Positions 1-8,934 of a stretch of DNA of 64,000 bases are shown here, one piece after another. Made by a program: the position numbers and the translations under genes. Origin of the DNA: Pseudomonas sp. 7SR1 (GTDB lineage Bacteria; Pseudomonadota; Gammaproteobacteria; Pseudomonadales; Pseudomonadaceae); the NCBI RefSeq assembly GCF_900156465.1, contig NZ_LT707064.1, positions 3,859,001 to 3,923,000 of the forward strand, written 5' to 3'. The notes beneath the pieces were generated by a model, which did no database searches, had not been told where the DNA came from, and was given only the letters and a program-made list of their open reading frames with translations. How positions within the stretch are numbered: position 1 is the first letter of the stretch; the number at the start of each line of letters is the position of its first letter.

Positions 1-71
1 GCCTGCAACTGTTCCCGTGCCTCGACGATGAACGTCTGTTGTGCCTGGTCGAGATTGATGCTCACGCTCAT
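1..71 (-). CDS. cheA: Chemotaxis histidine kinase CheA, N-terminal fragment
   Basis: Only the first 23 codons are inside the window; the gene runs off the left edge. The start reads MSVSINLDQAQQTFIVEA, which is how CheA proteins of accessory Pseudomonas chemotaxis clusters begin, just ahead of the HPt (P1) domain. It follows a STAS gene, a cheY and a transducer gene on the same strand, so it is most likely the kinase of that signalling array. The call rests on a short N-terminus plus context. Confidence 0.7.
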   Translation of the reverse strand, partial: MSVSINLDQAQQTFIVEAREQLQ

Positions 72-108
72 TTCCTTTGTCGTGTCGGGCCGGTGATGCG
101 GGGCTCAG

Positions 109-150
109 GCTTTGTATGAAAAATTGCCTTCGCGACTTTTCGTACAAACC
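109..150. repeat. Short palindrome of the GGCTTTGTACGAA type
   Basis: The arms ggctttgtatgaaaa and ttttcgtacaaacc face each other across a short loop. The element abuts the stop codon of the STAS gene and lies between it and cheA. A closely related palindrome abuts the stop of the RcnB-like gene at 58809, and the termini of the larger element at 29748 begin with the same GGCTnTGTACGAA string. It could attenuate transcription into cheA, but it has no T-run. Confidence 0.6.
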
Positions 151-435
151 CTAGGCCTGCAGGTTGCACAGCTCGAGTGTTTCGGTGACGGCTTTGCTGC
201 GACCGGTCAGGGTCAGTTCGGTGCCGGCCTTCGGTGCTTCGCGCAGCGCCATCAGCAACAGTTGCAGGCCGGCACCGTCCATCTCGGTGATCTGCGACAG
301 GTCCAGGGCCATGCGCGGCGTATTGCCCAGGCTGGGCAGCAACTGCGCGGCCAGCTCGGCGGCGGTGTAGATCGTCAGCTCGCCGTCGATGCGTACCTGG
401 GTGGTGTCATCCTCGGTTTCGAACAGCAACGGCAT
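151..435 (-). CDS. STAS domain protein (anti-anti-sigma factor-like) of a chemotaxis cluster
   Basis: 94-residue single-domain STAS protein. The central segment LDLSQITEMDGAGLQLLL matches the conserved loop and helix of anti-sigma factor antagonists, with a Gly-Ala where the phosphorylatable Ser/Thr usually sits (DGAG instead of DSSG), so regulation by phosphorylation is doubtful. The start at 435 was chosen because GGAGG lies five bases before this ATG; a TTG 15 bases upstream would overlap that ribosome site. It sits between cheY and cheA, 15 bp from cheY, in an apparent operon. STAS proteins are known in some chemotaxis clusters, where their role is poorly understood. Confidence 0.85.
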   Translation of the reverse strand: MPLLFETEDDTTQVRIDGELTIYTAAELAAQLLPSLGNTPRMALDLSQITEMDGAGLQLLLMALREAPKAGTELTLTGRSKAVTETLELCNLQA

Positions 436-450
436 CACAACCTCCGGCAA

Positions 451-819
451 TCAGGGAAGAATCAGCTTGGACACCGCCGCCAGCATCTGCGCCGGCTGGA
501 ACGGCTTGACCACCCAGGCCTTGGCGCCTGCCGCCTGGCCTTCCTGCTTCTTCGCTTCCTGGGATTCGGTGGTCAGCATGATGATCGGCGTGAATTTGTA
601 GCTGGCCAGTTTCTTGACCTCCTTGACGAAGGTGATGCCATCCATGTTCGGCATGTTCACGTCGCTGATGATCAGGTGCACTTTCTGGCCGTTGAGCTTG
701 CCCAGCGCATCCTTGCCATCGCTGGCCTCGATCACGTCGTAGCCGGCACTTTTCAACGCGATGCCGACAACCTGCCGAACGCTCGCGGAGTCGTCGACAA
801 CCAATACACTTTTAGCCAT
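451..819 (-). CDS. cheY: CheY-like single-domain response regulator
   Basis: 122-residue receiver domain with no output domain. Visible hallmarks are the acidic pair in VLVVDDSAS, the phospho-acceptor Asp in LIISDVNMPNMDG, the Thr in IIMLTTES and the Lys in WVVKPFQP. The start at 819 has AGGAGAG upstream. It would relay phosphate from the adjacent CheA to the motor or to another target. Its place between a transducer gene and a STAS gene marks it as part of an accessory chemotaxis operon, not the main flagellar che locus. Confidence 0.93.
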   Translation of the reverse strand: MAKSVLVVDDSASVRQVVGIALKSAGYDVIEASDGKDALGKLNGQKVHLIISDVNMPNMDGITFVKEVKKLASYKFTPIIMLTTESQEAKKQEGQAAGAKAWVVKPFQPAQMLAAVSKLILP

Positions 820-830
820 GAACGGCTCTC

Positions 831-2048
831 CTAAAAGAAGGTTATTTCCTGTGAAGTCTGCTGCGCGCCGGCGTCGCCGTGGTGATTTCGGCGCTGCTCG
901 TCGGTGGCGTAGGTGGTTTCCATGCGGGCCAGCCATTGGCGGGCATCGATGGGGACAGCCTGGTCGGGCGACTGGGTGGCCTGCTGGATGTGCACATGCA
1001 GGTCCTCGATGTTGTCGCGCACGTGGCTGAGGATCTGGCTGACCCGATCCTGGAATTGCAGGCTGACCAGCACTTCGGTGAGCTCGTCGCGGATACCGAA
1101 GCTTTCCTGCTGCAGCAGGTCGGCCGATTCGGCGAGTCGTCCGGTCACGCTCTTGAAGCGTTCGAGCACGCGCTGGATGCTGTCCTCGGAAATGGACACC
1201 GACTGGCTGTCCTGGTCCGCACCGCTGGACGCGGCCTGGACCAACTGGGTGATGGCGGTATTGATGATGTCGACTTTGGCCGACATTTGCTGGCCGGTCT
1301 CGCTGGACTTGCTCGACAGGCTGCGCACGGCATCGGCCACCACCGCGAATCCGCGACCGGCTTCCCCGGCACGGGCGGCTTCGATGGCGGCGTTGAGTGC
1401 CAGCAGGTTGGTCTGAGCGGCGATCGCGGCAACATCGGCGGCCATGGTCCGCAGTTCGCCGGTGTAGGCAGTGAGGTTGCGCACCTGGGCCAGGGTTTCG
1501 TCGCGGCTGGCCTGGGTAGCCTTCAAGGAGTTGATGACCTGGACCAGTTCGCCTTCGCTCTGGGCCAGTACCTGGACGGCGCCGCCACTGCCGTTGCCGG
1601 CCAGCTCACCGGCCGCCAGTTGCGAGGCGTGCACGGTTTCTTCCAGGCGTGACGAGATGCCGGTGAAGCGGCTGGTCAGCGAAACGATCGCGGTTTCGGT
1701 CTGCTGCCGGGAGCTTTCCACTTGCCTGGCCCAGATAGGCATGGCACCGAGGATGACTTCGTTGAGCTGCGCGCTGGACGCATGGGCATCGTGTTGGGCC
1801 GCCTGCAGTTCGCGTCGGGACGCGTCGGCAGCGATGACGGGGGCGAGCTGACGACCCAGGGCTCGCGCGCTCCACACCCCGGCACCGATACCGAGGACCA
1901 GGAGGACCGCGCTCAAGCCAATATTCTGTGCGCCCGCACCGTTGATCAGCAGCACGCCGGCGACTGCGGCGATGGCCACGAGCACGGGGCTCCAGAGGAT
2001 ACGAGGCTGGGTTGGAACAGAGGAATGACCGTGTGGGTACGACGTCAT
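831..2048 (-). CDS. Methyl-accepting chemotaxis transducer lacking a periplasmic sensor domain
   Basis: 405 residues. After a short cytoplasmic start there are two hydrophobic segments (about residues 12-28 and 33-52) separated by only a few residues, so almost nothing is exposed to the periplasm. A coiled-coil signalling domain follows, with the conserved hairpin tip around [20 protein letters not shown] and [12 protein letters not shown]. The C-terminus has a FQDRVSQIL segment also seen in other short transducers. No HAMP domain is evident. The start at 2048 has AAGGACC upstream. It is first in an operon with cheY, a STAS gene and cheA. It probably senses a cytoplasmic or membrane signal, or works through a partner protein (inference). 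Confidence 0.9.
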   Translation of the reverse strand: MTSYPHGHSSVPTQPRILWSPVLVAIAAVAGVLLINGAGAQNIGLSAVLLVLGIGAGVWSARALGRQLAPVIAADASRRELQAAQHDAHASSAQLNEVILGAMPIWARQVESSRQQTETAIVSLTSRFTGISSRLEETVHASQLAAGELAGNGSGGAVQVLAQSEGELVQVINSLKATQASRDETLAQVRNLTAYTGELRTMAADVAAIAAQTNLLALNAAIEAARAGEAGRGFAVVADAVRSLSSKSSETGQQMSAKVDIINTAITQLVQAASSGADQDSQSVSISEDSIQRVLERFKSVTGRLAESADLLQQESFGIRDELTEVLVSLQFQDRVSQILSHVRDNIEDLHVHIQQATQSPDQAVPIDARQWLARMETTYATDEQRRNHHGDAGAQQTSQEITFF

Positions 2049-2250
2049 GGTTCGGTCCTTGAACAATATTGCTTGCAGGATGTTGGCGACTAACTGGTTA
2101 TCTGCGAACTCGGATCCAACTTGAAGACCGGTCGTCCGGTTCCGCAGTCGGCAGCCTGCCAAAGGTGTGGCACTGTGCTACTTCAGATTAGACCCAGTCT
2201 GCGAAATGTCGAATCGGACTGACGAAGGTGACCACCGAGGTGAGCGAAAC

Positions 2251-2360
2251 CGCTGGCAAGGGGATTCATCCCCGTTGGGGGCAAAGCTGCCCTCAAGTGC
2301 GTCAGGCAGTTTGCAGGGGGGCGCTTCGCGACCCAGCGGGGATGAATCCCCTCGCCACGG
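2251..2360. repeat. REP-type inverted repeat pair
   Basis: Two facing arms, ggcaaggggattcatccccg and cggggatgaatcccctcgcc, enclose about 50 bases. Each arm is itself partly palindromic. This is the second common REP class of the window (compare 23452, 53533 and 63981). It lies between the transducer gene, transcribed leftward, and the MATE gene, transcribed rightward. Confidence 0.85.
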
Positions 2361-2418
2361 TCAGGGATTGAGCTAAATTACCGGCACGGAATTTTTGAAC
2401 CTGCCATTACGAGCCCCC

Positions 2419-3765
2419 ATGCCTGCCCAGCCACTCTGGAAAACCTACCTGCTGTTCCTGACCCCGATGGTCCTCTCCAATTTCCTGCAATCGATGTCCG
2501 GTACGTTCAACAGCATCTACATCGGCCAGATGCTCGGGACCCAGGCATTGGCGGCGGTGTCGGGCATGTTCCCCGTGCTGTTTTTCTTCATCGCGCTGGT
2601 GATCGGCCTGGGGGCGGGCGCCGGGGTGTTGATCGGGCAGGCCTATGGCGCCCAGGAAACCGGCAAGGTGAAGGCGATCGCCGGCGCGACGTTGCTGCTG
2701 GGGGCGATCATCGGGCTGGTGGCGGCGGTGCTTGGCAGCGTCTTCGCCCGCGATGCCTTGCACGGCCTGGGGACACCGGCGGATGTGCTGGACGATGCCG
2801 TGTCCTATGCCCGGGTCATGATGTGGATCCTGCCGATACTGCTGGTGTTCGTGCTGTTCACCCAGCTGTTGCGCGGGGTGAGCGATACGCTGTCGCCCCT
2901 GTTGGCCCTGCTGGTATCCACGGGTGTCGGCCTGGTGCTGACACCTGCGCTGATCCGCGGGTGGCTGGGGCTGCCGCAGATGGGAATCCAGAGCGCGGCC
3001 ATGGCGGGCCTGGTGGGCACGACGGCGGCCATGGCAATGCTGGCCTGGCGCCTGACCCGTCGGCAGAACGTCCTGGCACCCGACCGGGCCCTGTTCGCGG
3101 CGATGCGCCTGGACAGGGCCATCCTCGCCAAGGTGTTGCGCATCGGCTTGCCCACCGGGTTACAGATGGTGGTGATCTCGTTGTCCGAGCTGGTGATCCT
3201 GGCGCTGGTCAATCGCCACGGGTCCGAGGCCACGGCGGCTTATGGCGCGGTGACGCAGATCGTCAATTACGTGCAGTTTCCGGCATTGTCGATTGCCATC
3301 ACGGCTTCGATCCTCGGTGCCCAGGCCATTGGCGCCGGACGCCTGGAGCGCCTGGGGCCGATCCTGCGCACGGGTCTGATCATCAACCTCTGGCTGACCG
3401 GGGGACTGGTGCTGCTTGGCTACCTGCTGTCTCACTGGCTGCTGGGGCTGTTCATCACCGACCCGACGGCGCGGGTCCAGGCCGAACACCTGTTGCATAT
3501 CATGCTTTGGAGCCTGCTGGTGTTCGGCTTCCAGGCGATCGTCGGCGGCATCATGCGCGCCGGCGGCACGGTGCTGCTGCCGGTGACGATTTCCATCTTC
3601 TGCATCGTGGGTGTGCAGGTGCCGGCGGCTTATCTGCTGGACGCATACTTCGGCCTGCAAGGGGTGTGGATGGCGTTTCCCGTGGCTTACCTGAGCATGC
3701 TGTTGTTGCAGACGCTGTATTACAAGCTGGTCTGGCTGCATCAGCCGATTGAGCGGTTGGTGTAA
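2419..3765 (+). CDS. MATE family multidrug efflux transporter
   Basis: 448-residue integral membrane protein with about twelve hydrophobic segments in two homologous halves, the MatE fold. The opening WKTYLLFLTPMVLSNFLQSM and the later ALAAVSG and GAGAGVLIGQAYGA motifs are typical. Members export cationic drugs or metabolites in exchange for sodium or protons across the inner membrane. The ATG at 2419 was chosen; a TTG eight codons upstream is possible, and neither has a strong ribosome site. It stands alone, with a REP before it and a separate promoter gap before the next gene. Substrate is unknown. Confidence 0.9.
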   Translation: MPAQPLWKTYLLFLTPMVLSNFLQSMSGTFNSIYIGQMLGTQALAAVSGMFPVLFFFIALVIGLGAGAGVLIGQAYGAQETGKVKAIAGATLLLGAIIGLVAAVLGSVFARDALHGLGTPADVLDDAVSYARVMMWILPILLVFVLFTQLLRGVSDTLSPLLALLVSTGVGLVLTPALIRGWLGLPQMGIQSAAMAGLVGTTAAMAMLAWRLTRRQNVLAPDRALFAAMRLDRAILAKVLRIGLPTGLQMVVISLSELVILALVNRHGSEATAAYGAVTQIVNYVQFPALSIAITASILGAQAIGAGRLERLGPILRTGLIINLWLTGGLVLLGYLLSHWLLGLFITDPTARVQAEHLLHIMLWSLLVFGFQAIVGGIMRAGGTVLLPVTISIFCIVGVQVPAAYLLDAYFGLQGVWMAFPVAYLSMLLLQTLYYKLVWLHQPIERLV

Positions 3766-3855
3766 TCAACCCGCCACCGGATCCCACAAGGGTTCGGTGC
3801 CTGGCGATGTTACAGTGGCCGTTACCCGTACCCGACACTCGACACCGAGGATTCG

Positions 3856-4524
3856 ATGCCTGCCAGTCTTCCCTCCCGCGTTGCCTACCGCGCCTTCCTG
3901 TTCGACATGGATGGCACACTGCTCAATTCCATCGCCGCCGCCGAGCGGATCTGGACGCGCTGGGCCATGCGCCATGGCGTGGACGTGACCACGTTCCTGC
4001 CCACCATCCATGGCGTGCGCGCGGTCGATACCATTGCCCGCCAGCATTTACCGGGCGTGGATGCCGAGGCCGAGGCCGAGCAGATTACCCGGGAAGAAAT
4101 CGACGATGTGGAAGGGGTGGTGCAAGTGCCCGGCGCGACGGCGTTCCTTCAGAGCCTGCCGCCAGATCGGTGGGCCATCGTCACCTCGGCGCCCATGGCC
4201 CTGGCCTTGCGCCGAATGGCGGCGGCTGGCATCCCGCGTCCTGACGTGATGGTCACCGCCGAGGACGTGAGCGATGGCAAGCCCAACCCTGCCTGCTATC
4301 GCCTGGCGGCCGAACGCCTGCAGGTGACGCCTCGGGAGTGCCTGGTGTTCGAAGACGCCGAAGCCGGTATCCGGGCAGGCGACGCCGCCGGGGCTGATGT
4401 GATGGTGGTGACGGCAACGCACACGCACCCCGTGGTCACCCTTCATCCGCAGATCAAGGATTACCTCGGGCTAGGCATTGAGGTGGATGAGGCCGGCCTG
4501 ATGCGACTGCCTTCGATTCTGTGA
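3856..4524 (+). CDS. HAD-superfamily phosphatase (sugar-phosphatase type)
   Basis: 222-residue HAD subfamily IA hydrolase. Motif I is FLFDMDGTLLNS with the nucleophile Asp and the acid/base Asp two residues later, motif II is the Thr of IVTSAPM, and motif III/IV is SDGKPNPACY followed by VFEDAEAGIRAG. The helical cap between residues 20 and 90 fits enzymes such as the yeast DOG and E. coli YfbT/HxpB sugar phosphatases. GAGG lies before the ATG. The likely role is dephosphorylation of a small sugar or polyol phosphate; the exact substrate cannot be told. Confidence 0.88.
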   Translation: MPASLPSRVAYRAFLFDMDGTLLNSIAAAERIWTRWAMRHGVDVTTFLPTIHGVRAVDTIARQHLPGVDAEAEAEQITREEIDDVEGVVQVPGATAFLQSLPPDRWAIVTSAPMALALRRMAAAGIPRPDVMVTAEDVSDGKPNPACYRLAAERLQVTPRECLVFEDAEAGIRAGDAAGADVMVVTATHTHPVVTLHPQIKDYLGLGIEVDEAGLMRLPSIL

Positions 4525-4540
4525 CCGCAGCAGCACTTCT

Positions 4541-4629
4541 GTGGGAGCGAGCTTGCTCGCGATGGCGGTGGTTCAGCCTGCATCGATGCCGAATGTACCG
4601 ACGCCTTCGCGAGCCGGCTCGCTCCCACA
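4541..4629. repeat. REP doublet (gtgggagcgagc type)
   Basis: Two facing REP units: gtgggagcgagcttgctcgc at the left and the imperfect complement cgcgagccggctcgctcccac at the right, about 45 bases apart. It lies between the convergent HAD and ppnN genes. The same class recurs at 27630, 35350 and, in a gtgggggcgagc variant, at 51406. Confidence 0.9.
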
Positions 4630-4653
4630 TTGGATCTGTGGTCCTCAGAGAAC

Positions 4654-6027
4654 TCAGGTCACCACGCGGTAGCAGGGCACGTATTGCGCTCCGCCTGGCA
4701 GCTTCATCCGATGCTGGGCGACGAATGCCTTGAGCAGGCGGTCGAGGGGTTCCATGATGGCGGCGTCGCCGTGGATTTCGTAGGGCCCGTGTTCTTCGAT
4801 CAGGCGAATGCCCTTGTCCTTGACGTTGCCGGCCACGATTCCCGAAAACGCGCGGCGTAGGTTGGCGGCCAGTTCATGCGCAGGCAGGTCGCGGCGCAGG
4901 CCCAGGCTGGCCATGTTGGCGTGGGTCGGATCGAAGGGGCGCTGGAAGCCTTCGTCGATCTTCAGCAGCCAGTTGAAATGAAAGGCGTCGTTGCGCTCGC
5001 GACGGAACTGCTTCACGGCCTTGAGGCCCTGGGTCATCTGCCGGGCCACTTCGGCCGGGTCGTCGATGATGATCTGGTAGTGTTTCTGCGCCGCTTCGCC
5101 CAGGGTCGCGCCGACGAATGCATGCAGTTGGTCCAGGTAGGGCGCGGCGCTTTTCGGTCCGGTGAGGACTACCGGGAAGGGCAGGTCCTGGTTGGCCGGA
5201 TGCATCAGGATGCCCAGCAGGTACAGGAACTCTTCCGCGGTACCGGCGCCGCCCGGGAAGATGATGATGCCGTGGCCCACACGTACGAAGGCTTCCAGGC
5301 GTTTCTCGATGTCCGGCAGGATCACCAGCTCATTGACGATCGGGTTCGGCGCCTCGGCGGCGATGATGCCCGGCTCCGTCAGGCCCAGGTAGCGGCCGCC
5401 GTGGATGCGCTGCTTGGCATGGGCGATGGTGGCGCCCTTCATCGGACCCTTCATCACACCCGGGCCGCAGCCGGTGCAGATGTCCAGGCTGCGCAGGCCC
5501 AGCTCGTGGCCGACCTTCTTGGTGTATTTGTATTCCTCGGTGTTGATCGAGTGACCGCCCCAGCACACGACGATTTTCGGCTCGACGCCGGGACGCAGGG
5601 TGCGCGCGTTGCGCAGCAGGTGGAACACGTAGTCGCTGATGCCCTGGGAGGTGCTCAGGTCGATGCGCTGGCTGTCCAGTTCGTTCTCGGTGTAGACGAT
5701 GTCGCGCAGGGCGCTGAACAGCATTTCCCGGGTGCTGGCGATCATTTCGCCGTCGACGAAGGCGTCGGCCGGGGCGTTCAGCAGTTCCAGGCGCACGCCC
5801 CGGTCCTGCTGGTGAATGCGGATCTCGAAGTCCTTGTAGGCTTCCAGGATGGTCTTGGCGTTATCGACATGGGCGCCGGTATTGAGGATGGCCAGGGCGC
5901 ACTGGCGGAAGAGGGTATAGATACTGCCGGAACCGGCTTCGCTCAGTTGCTGGACTTCGCGCTGGGACAAGGTCTCCAGGCTGCCCTTGGGGCTTACCGA
6001 GGCATTGATTACATGTCTTTGAGTCAT
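4654..6027 (-). CDS. ppnN: Nucleotide 5'-monophosphate nucleosidase PpnN (LOG family)
   Basis: 457 residues, the length of E. coli PpnN (YgdH). The central LOG domain carries the signature FPGGAGTAEEFLYLLG plus CTGCGPGVMKGPMKGA. An N-terminal domain (about residues 1-145) and a C-terminal domain (from about 350) flank it, which separates PpnN from the short LOG cytokinin-activating enzymes. PpnN hydrolyses purine and pyrimidine nucleoside monophosphates to base and ribose 5-phosphate and is stimulated by (p)ppGpp in E. coli. AAGGAAA precedes the start. It is monocistronic, with a 217-bp gap upstream shared with the divergent DUF3087 gene. Confidence 0.93.
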   Translation of the reverse strand: MTQRHVINASVSPKGSLETLSQREVQQLSEAGSGSIYTLFRQCALAILNTGAHVDNAKTILEAYKDFEIRIHQQDRGVRLELLNAPADAFVDGEMIASTREMLFSALRDIVYTENELDSQRIDLSTSQGISDYVFHLLRNARTLRPGVEPKIVVCWGGHSINTEEYKYTKKVGHELGLRSLDICTGCGPGVMKGPMKGATIAHAKQRIHGGRYLGLTEPGIIAAEAPNPIVNELVILPDIEKRLEAFVRVGHGIIIFPGGAGTAEEFLYLLGILMHPANQDLPFPVVLTGPKSAAPYLDQLHAFVGATLGEAAQKHYQIIIDDPAEVARQMTQGLKAVKQFRRERNDAFHFNWLLKIDEGFQRPFDPTHANMASLGLRRDLPAHELAANLRRAFSGIVAGNVKDKGIRLIEEHGPYEIHGDAAIMEPLDRLLKAFVAQHRMKLPGGAQYVPCYRVVT

Positions 6028-6244
6028 TCAGCTTTCCTTGAAAACGATGCCATGCACACAACGACGGCATCTTGTAAAAAACGTCCACGCAAGAAGATCG
6101 CACGATCCTTGCGCTATCGCCATGGACTTCGATCCGGATCCTTCGGGTCCGTTGCACTGCAAAATGAGCCCCAGCATAGCTAAATCGACCGGGCAGGCGA
6201 TAATGCGGGACTCTTTTGATGCCGTACAAGGAAATTGCGCCGCG

Positions 6245-6778
6245 ATGTTCGAGATCAAACCGTGGGATGCGGGGCTTTACCGAAAGCAGACCCGCCGCAG
6301 CACCCTCATCGTCGCCGTGACGTTCCTGGCGCTGGCGATGTTGCTGTCCAGCCTGGCCGTGATGCTGTTAGGTACCCCCGGGGGGGATAATTTTCGCTTC
6401 AATCTCGCAGGGGTGATTGCCGCCGTGCTGGCGATGGCGGCGCTGATGCGCCTGTATTTCTGGTCGCAGCCGTGGATGGCCGCCGCGGTGTATGGCTGGC
6501 AGCTCAAGCGCAGCCTGATGAGCGTCACCAACGTGATGCACCAGGTGACGGCCGGTGTGCAGGCCCGGGACCCGGCGGCCATGAAACTGCTGCGGTTCTA
6601 TCACCTGGGGCTGACCCAGATGCATCGGCTGGACGCCAACTCCAGCGCCCAGGACTCACTGACCCGGGAGGCCGACGAGCATCTGGCGCAGATGCAGGCG
6701 CTGGGCCTGGACACCGAACAGTCACGCCTGGACCCGGCCTGGATCGAGGCGGTGAAACGCAGCTACAGCGAGCGCTGA
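6245..6778 (+). CDS. DUF3087 family inner-membrane protein
   Basis: 177 residues starting [19 protein letters not shown], the usual beginning of DUF3087 proteins; longer in-frame extensions upstream lack a ribosome site and family similarity. Two transmembrane helices are visible at about residues 24-45 and 56-75, then a cytoplasmic helical tail. Function is unknown. Its last 16 bases overlap the end of arsH on the opposite strand. Confidence 0.85.
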   Translation: MFEIKPWDAGLYRKQTRRSTLIVAVTFLALAMLLSSLAVMLLGTPGGDNFRFNLAGVIAAVLAMAALMRLYFWSQPWMAAAVYGWQLKRSLMSVTNVMHQVTAGVQARDPAAMKLLRFYHLGLTQMHRLDANSSAQDSLTREADEHLAQMQALGLDTEQSRLDPAWIEAVKRSYSER

Positions 6779-7458
6779 TTGACCCGCTGCGACAGCGCCT
6801 GTGCCGACTCCTTGCGTTCGGAGTAACGGTCCACCAGGTCCGGGCGATCACGCAGCAGCACGGTGAATCTCACCAGTTCCTCCATCACGTCCACCACCCG
6901 GTCATACAGGGCCGAGGGCTTCATGCGGTCCTGTTCGTCGAACTCCAGGAATGCCTTGGGCACCGATGACTGGTTGGGGATGGTGAACATGCGCATCCAG
7001 CGTCCCAGCACTCGTAGCTGGTTGACCGTATTGAACGACTGCGAGCCACCGGACACTTGCATTACCGCCAGCGTCTTGCCCTGGGTCGGACGCACGGCGC
7101 CCATGGCCAGGGGCACCCAGTCGATCTGCGCCTTGAACACCGCCGACATCGAACCATGCCGCTCCGGGGAGCACCACACCTGGCCTTCGGACCAGGTCAT
7201 CAGCTCCAGCAGTTCCTGAACCTTGGGATGGCTGGTGGGAGCGTCATCGGGCAACGGCAGCCCCGAGGGATTGAAAATGCGTGTTTCGGCGCCGAAATGC
7301 TCCAGCAGGCGTGCCGCTTCCTGCACCAGCAGACGGCTGAACGAGCGGGGACGGGTGGAGCCGTAGAGCAGGAGGATACGAGGCTTGTGAGGGCCATCGC
7401 TGGCGCCGGGGATAGGACGGGACAGCGCGGTATCGAGGTTGGGCAGGTGGTCGGTCAT
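6763..7458 (-). CDS. arsH: ArsH-type NADPH-dependent FMN reductase
   Basis: 231 residues, standard ArsH length. The flavodoxin-like fold is shown by [16 protein letters not shown] near residue 30 (FMN phosphate binding) and by [20 protein letters not shown] near residue 95, the most conserved ArsH segment. ArsH proteins oxidise trivalent organoarsenicals to less toxic pentavalent forms and also reduce quinones or metals. No arsR, arsB or arsC lies nearby, so this is an orphan copy. An AT-rich stretch about 100 bp upstream has weak dyad symmetry. Confidence 0.9.
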   Translation of the reverse strand: MTDHLPNLDTALSRPIPGASDGPHKPRILLLYGSTRPRSFSRLLVQEAARLLEHFGAETRIFNPSGLPLPDDAPTSHPKVQELLELMTWSEGQVWCSPERHGSMSAVFKAQIDWVPLAMGAVRPTQGKTLAVMQVSGGSQSFNTVNQLRVLGRWMRMFTIPNQSSVPKAFLEFDEQDRMKPSALYDRVVDVMEELVRFTVLLRDRPDLVDRYSERKESAQALSQRVNQRSL

Positions 7459-7715
7459 GGGAACTCCGGATCAGAAAGGTACCGATGCGAGCCTTCTCGG
7501 GCATAGTGAAGAACCCTCATCTGGCGGTCCCGATAGGCTAGAGGGCAGGTCGTGTCGAGTATATATGGATAATCGAATATATGAAGTTTCATATCTTTGG
7601 TCCCGTGTAGGACGGCCATGCCAGATGCCACCATTCGTCGGTTGCACAATCAGGAAAATCAAACCCGCGGCACCCAGCGTCTTTCTCATGAACAGTCATG
7701 CAAAGGAGAGACGAC

Positions 7716-8462
7716 ATGTCAGGACGAATGACGCACGGAACCTGGGCTGTGCTGTGGGCTGCGGCTGTGGGGCTTGTTGGTTGTGCCGGTGGCAACAGCC
7801 ATTCGCCGGTGGATGTGCCAGGTGCCGCGAAGACACCGACCACCGCGATACTGGAGGCGGGGGCGGACATGCTGCAGGACAAACCTCCACTGCAGGCCCT
7901 GAACACCTACCTCGATGGCTTTCATTTCTATAACGGGCGGATGTCCGAGCAGATGGAGGCCCATCACTACTGCTCGGCGTTGAACGAAGAGGTGTTCCAG
8001 TGCGCCATCTTCGACGGCAATACGGTCGATGCCAAGCTGATGGGGGTGGAGTACATCATCAGCAAGCGTTTGTTCGAGGGCCTGCCGGCCAGTGAAAAAC
8101 AGCTGTGGCATAGCCATGTGCACGAGGTGAAATCCGGGCAACTGGTGGCCCCGGGTATTGCTCAGGCAGCGGAGAACCGCCTGATGCAGAACCTGGTGAG
8201 TACCTACGGCAAGACCTGGCATACCTGGCATGGCAAGGACCTGCCTTACGGCGTGCCGCAATTGATGATGGGTTTCACCGCGGACGGCCAGATCGATCCG
8301 CAGCTCGTGCGCGAGCGTGACAGCCGAATGGGCCTGGACAGCGAGGCGAAAAAGCGCGCCCGGGCGGGCATCGTCGCTCCGGCGATAGACCCCGGCGCGG
8401 ATGCCTGGCGCAATGGAAAGGTTTGGCAGATCGAGGGTCCCACGGGGGAACATGCCCATTAG
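7716..8462 (+). CDS. OBAP (DUF1264) family lipoprotein
   Basis: 248 residues. A hydrophobic signal segment ends in the lipobox LVGC at about residue 24, predicting a lipid-anchored protein. The body, with LDGFHFYNGRMSEQMEAHHY and WHSHVHEVKSG, matches the oil-body-associated protein family shared by plants and bacteria. Its bacterial role is unknown. AAGGAGAG before the ATG at 7716 fixes the start six codons inside the longest frame. It is monocistronic, with a strong hairpin about 55 bp downstream. Confidence 0.85.
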   Translation: MSGRMTHGTWAVLWAAAVGLVGCAGGNSHSPVDVPGAAKTPTTAILEAGADMLQDKPPLQALNTYLDGFHFYNGRMSEQMEAHHYCSALNEEVFQCAIFDGNTVDAKLMGVEYIISKRLFEGLPASEKQLWHSHVHEVKSGQLVAPGIAQAAENRLMQNLVSTYGKTWHTWHGKDLPYGVPQLMMGFTADGQIDPQLVRERDSRMGLDSEAKKRARAGIVAPAIDPGADAWRNGKVWQIEGPTGEHAH

Positions 8463-8516
8463 ATTCCGTAGGGGAAGTGTCGGATGGTCCCTCGGTGACT
8501 TTCGTTCAAAATCTGA

Positions 8517-8560
8517 GCAGTAGGTTCTGCCTGAATATATTCCAGGCAGAACCTGCTACT
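8517..8560. terminator. Long hairpin downstream of the OBAP gene
   Basis: A perfect 12-bp stem (aggttctgcctg against caggcagaacct) encloses a 9-base AT-rich loop, and flanking bases extend the pairing. No T-run follows on either strand, so intrinsic termination is uncertain; mRNA 3' end protection or a REP-like role is also possible. Confidence 0.5.
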
Positions 8561-8646
8561 TATGAATAGAAGGGACAGTGCCCAGAACGCACCAGCGACG
8601 AAAGTAATAAAGTTATATCGGAATTGTTAAGAAAACCGGAAGTTGC

Positions 8647-8874
8647 TCAGGGTTGTTTGAAATGTCCGGGCACGCCATGTTCTTCTTCGGTCGGCCTGGT
8701 TCTTTTCTGAACTTGGATATCACTGAGTTCGGCGCTTTTGAGTTCGCTGAAAGAAATCCGCAGCAGCGCTTCGGCTTCGTCGACGCTCAGGGTTTCGGAA
8801 TCGCCCTCCAGCACCCGGCTGTCGGGTTGGCCGTTGGCGATGAAGCTGACGATGAATCGTTCGTGGTTGCCCAT
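8647..8874 (-). CDS. Small hypothetical protein
   Basis: 75 residues starting MGNHERFIVSF; GAGG precedes the ATG at 8874. The protein is acidic and hydrophilic, with a two-strand start (RFIVSFIANG) and a helix (SVDEAEALLRISF), and lacks a signal peptide. I do not recognise a family. It lies 60 bp downstream of the KGG-repeat stress protein on the same strand, so joint expression under stress is plausible (inference only). Confidence 0.7.
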   Translation of the reverse strand: MGNHERFIVSFIANGQPDSRVLEGDSETLSVDEAEALLRISFSELKSAELSDIQVQKRTRPTEEEHGVPGHFKQP

Positions 8875-8934
8875 GCTGACCTCGGTAGTCAAGCGCCAGG
8901 GCGCAGCAGGACTGCGCCCCAACGGTTTTCCGGG

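Noticed and set aside
2167..2376. A 69-codon plus-strand frame across the REP region
   Set aside because: It is made of the repeat itself and has no ribosome site.
4876..6183. A 435-codon open frame opposite ppnN
   Set aside because: Antisense shadow; ppnN carries the complete LOG motif on the minus strand.
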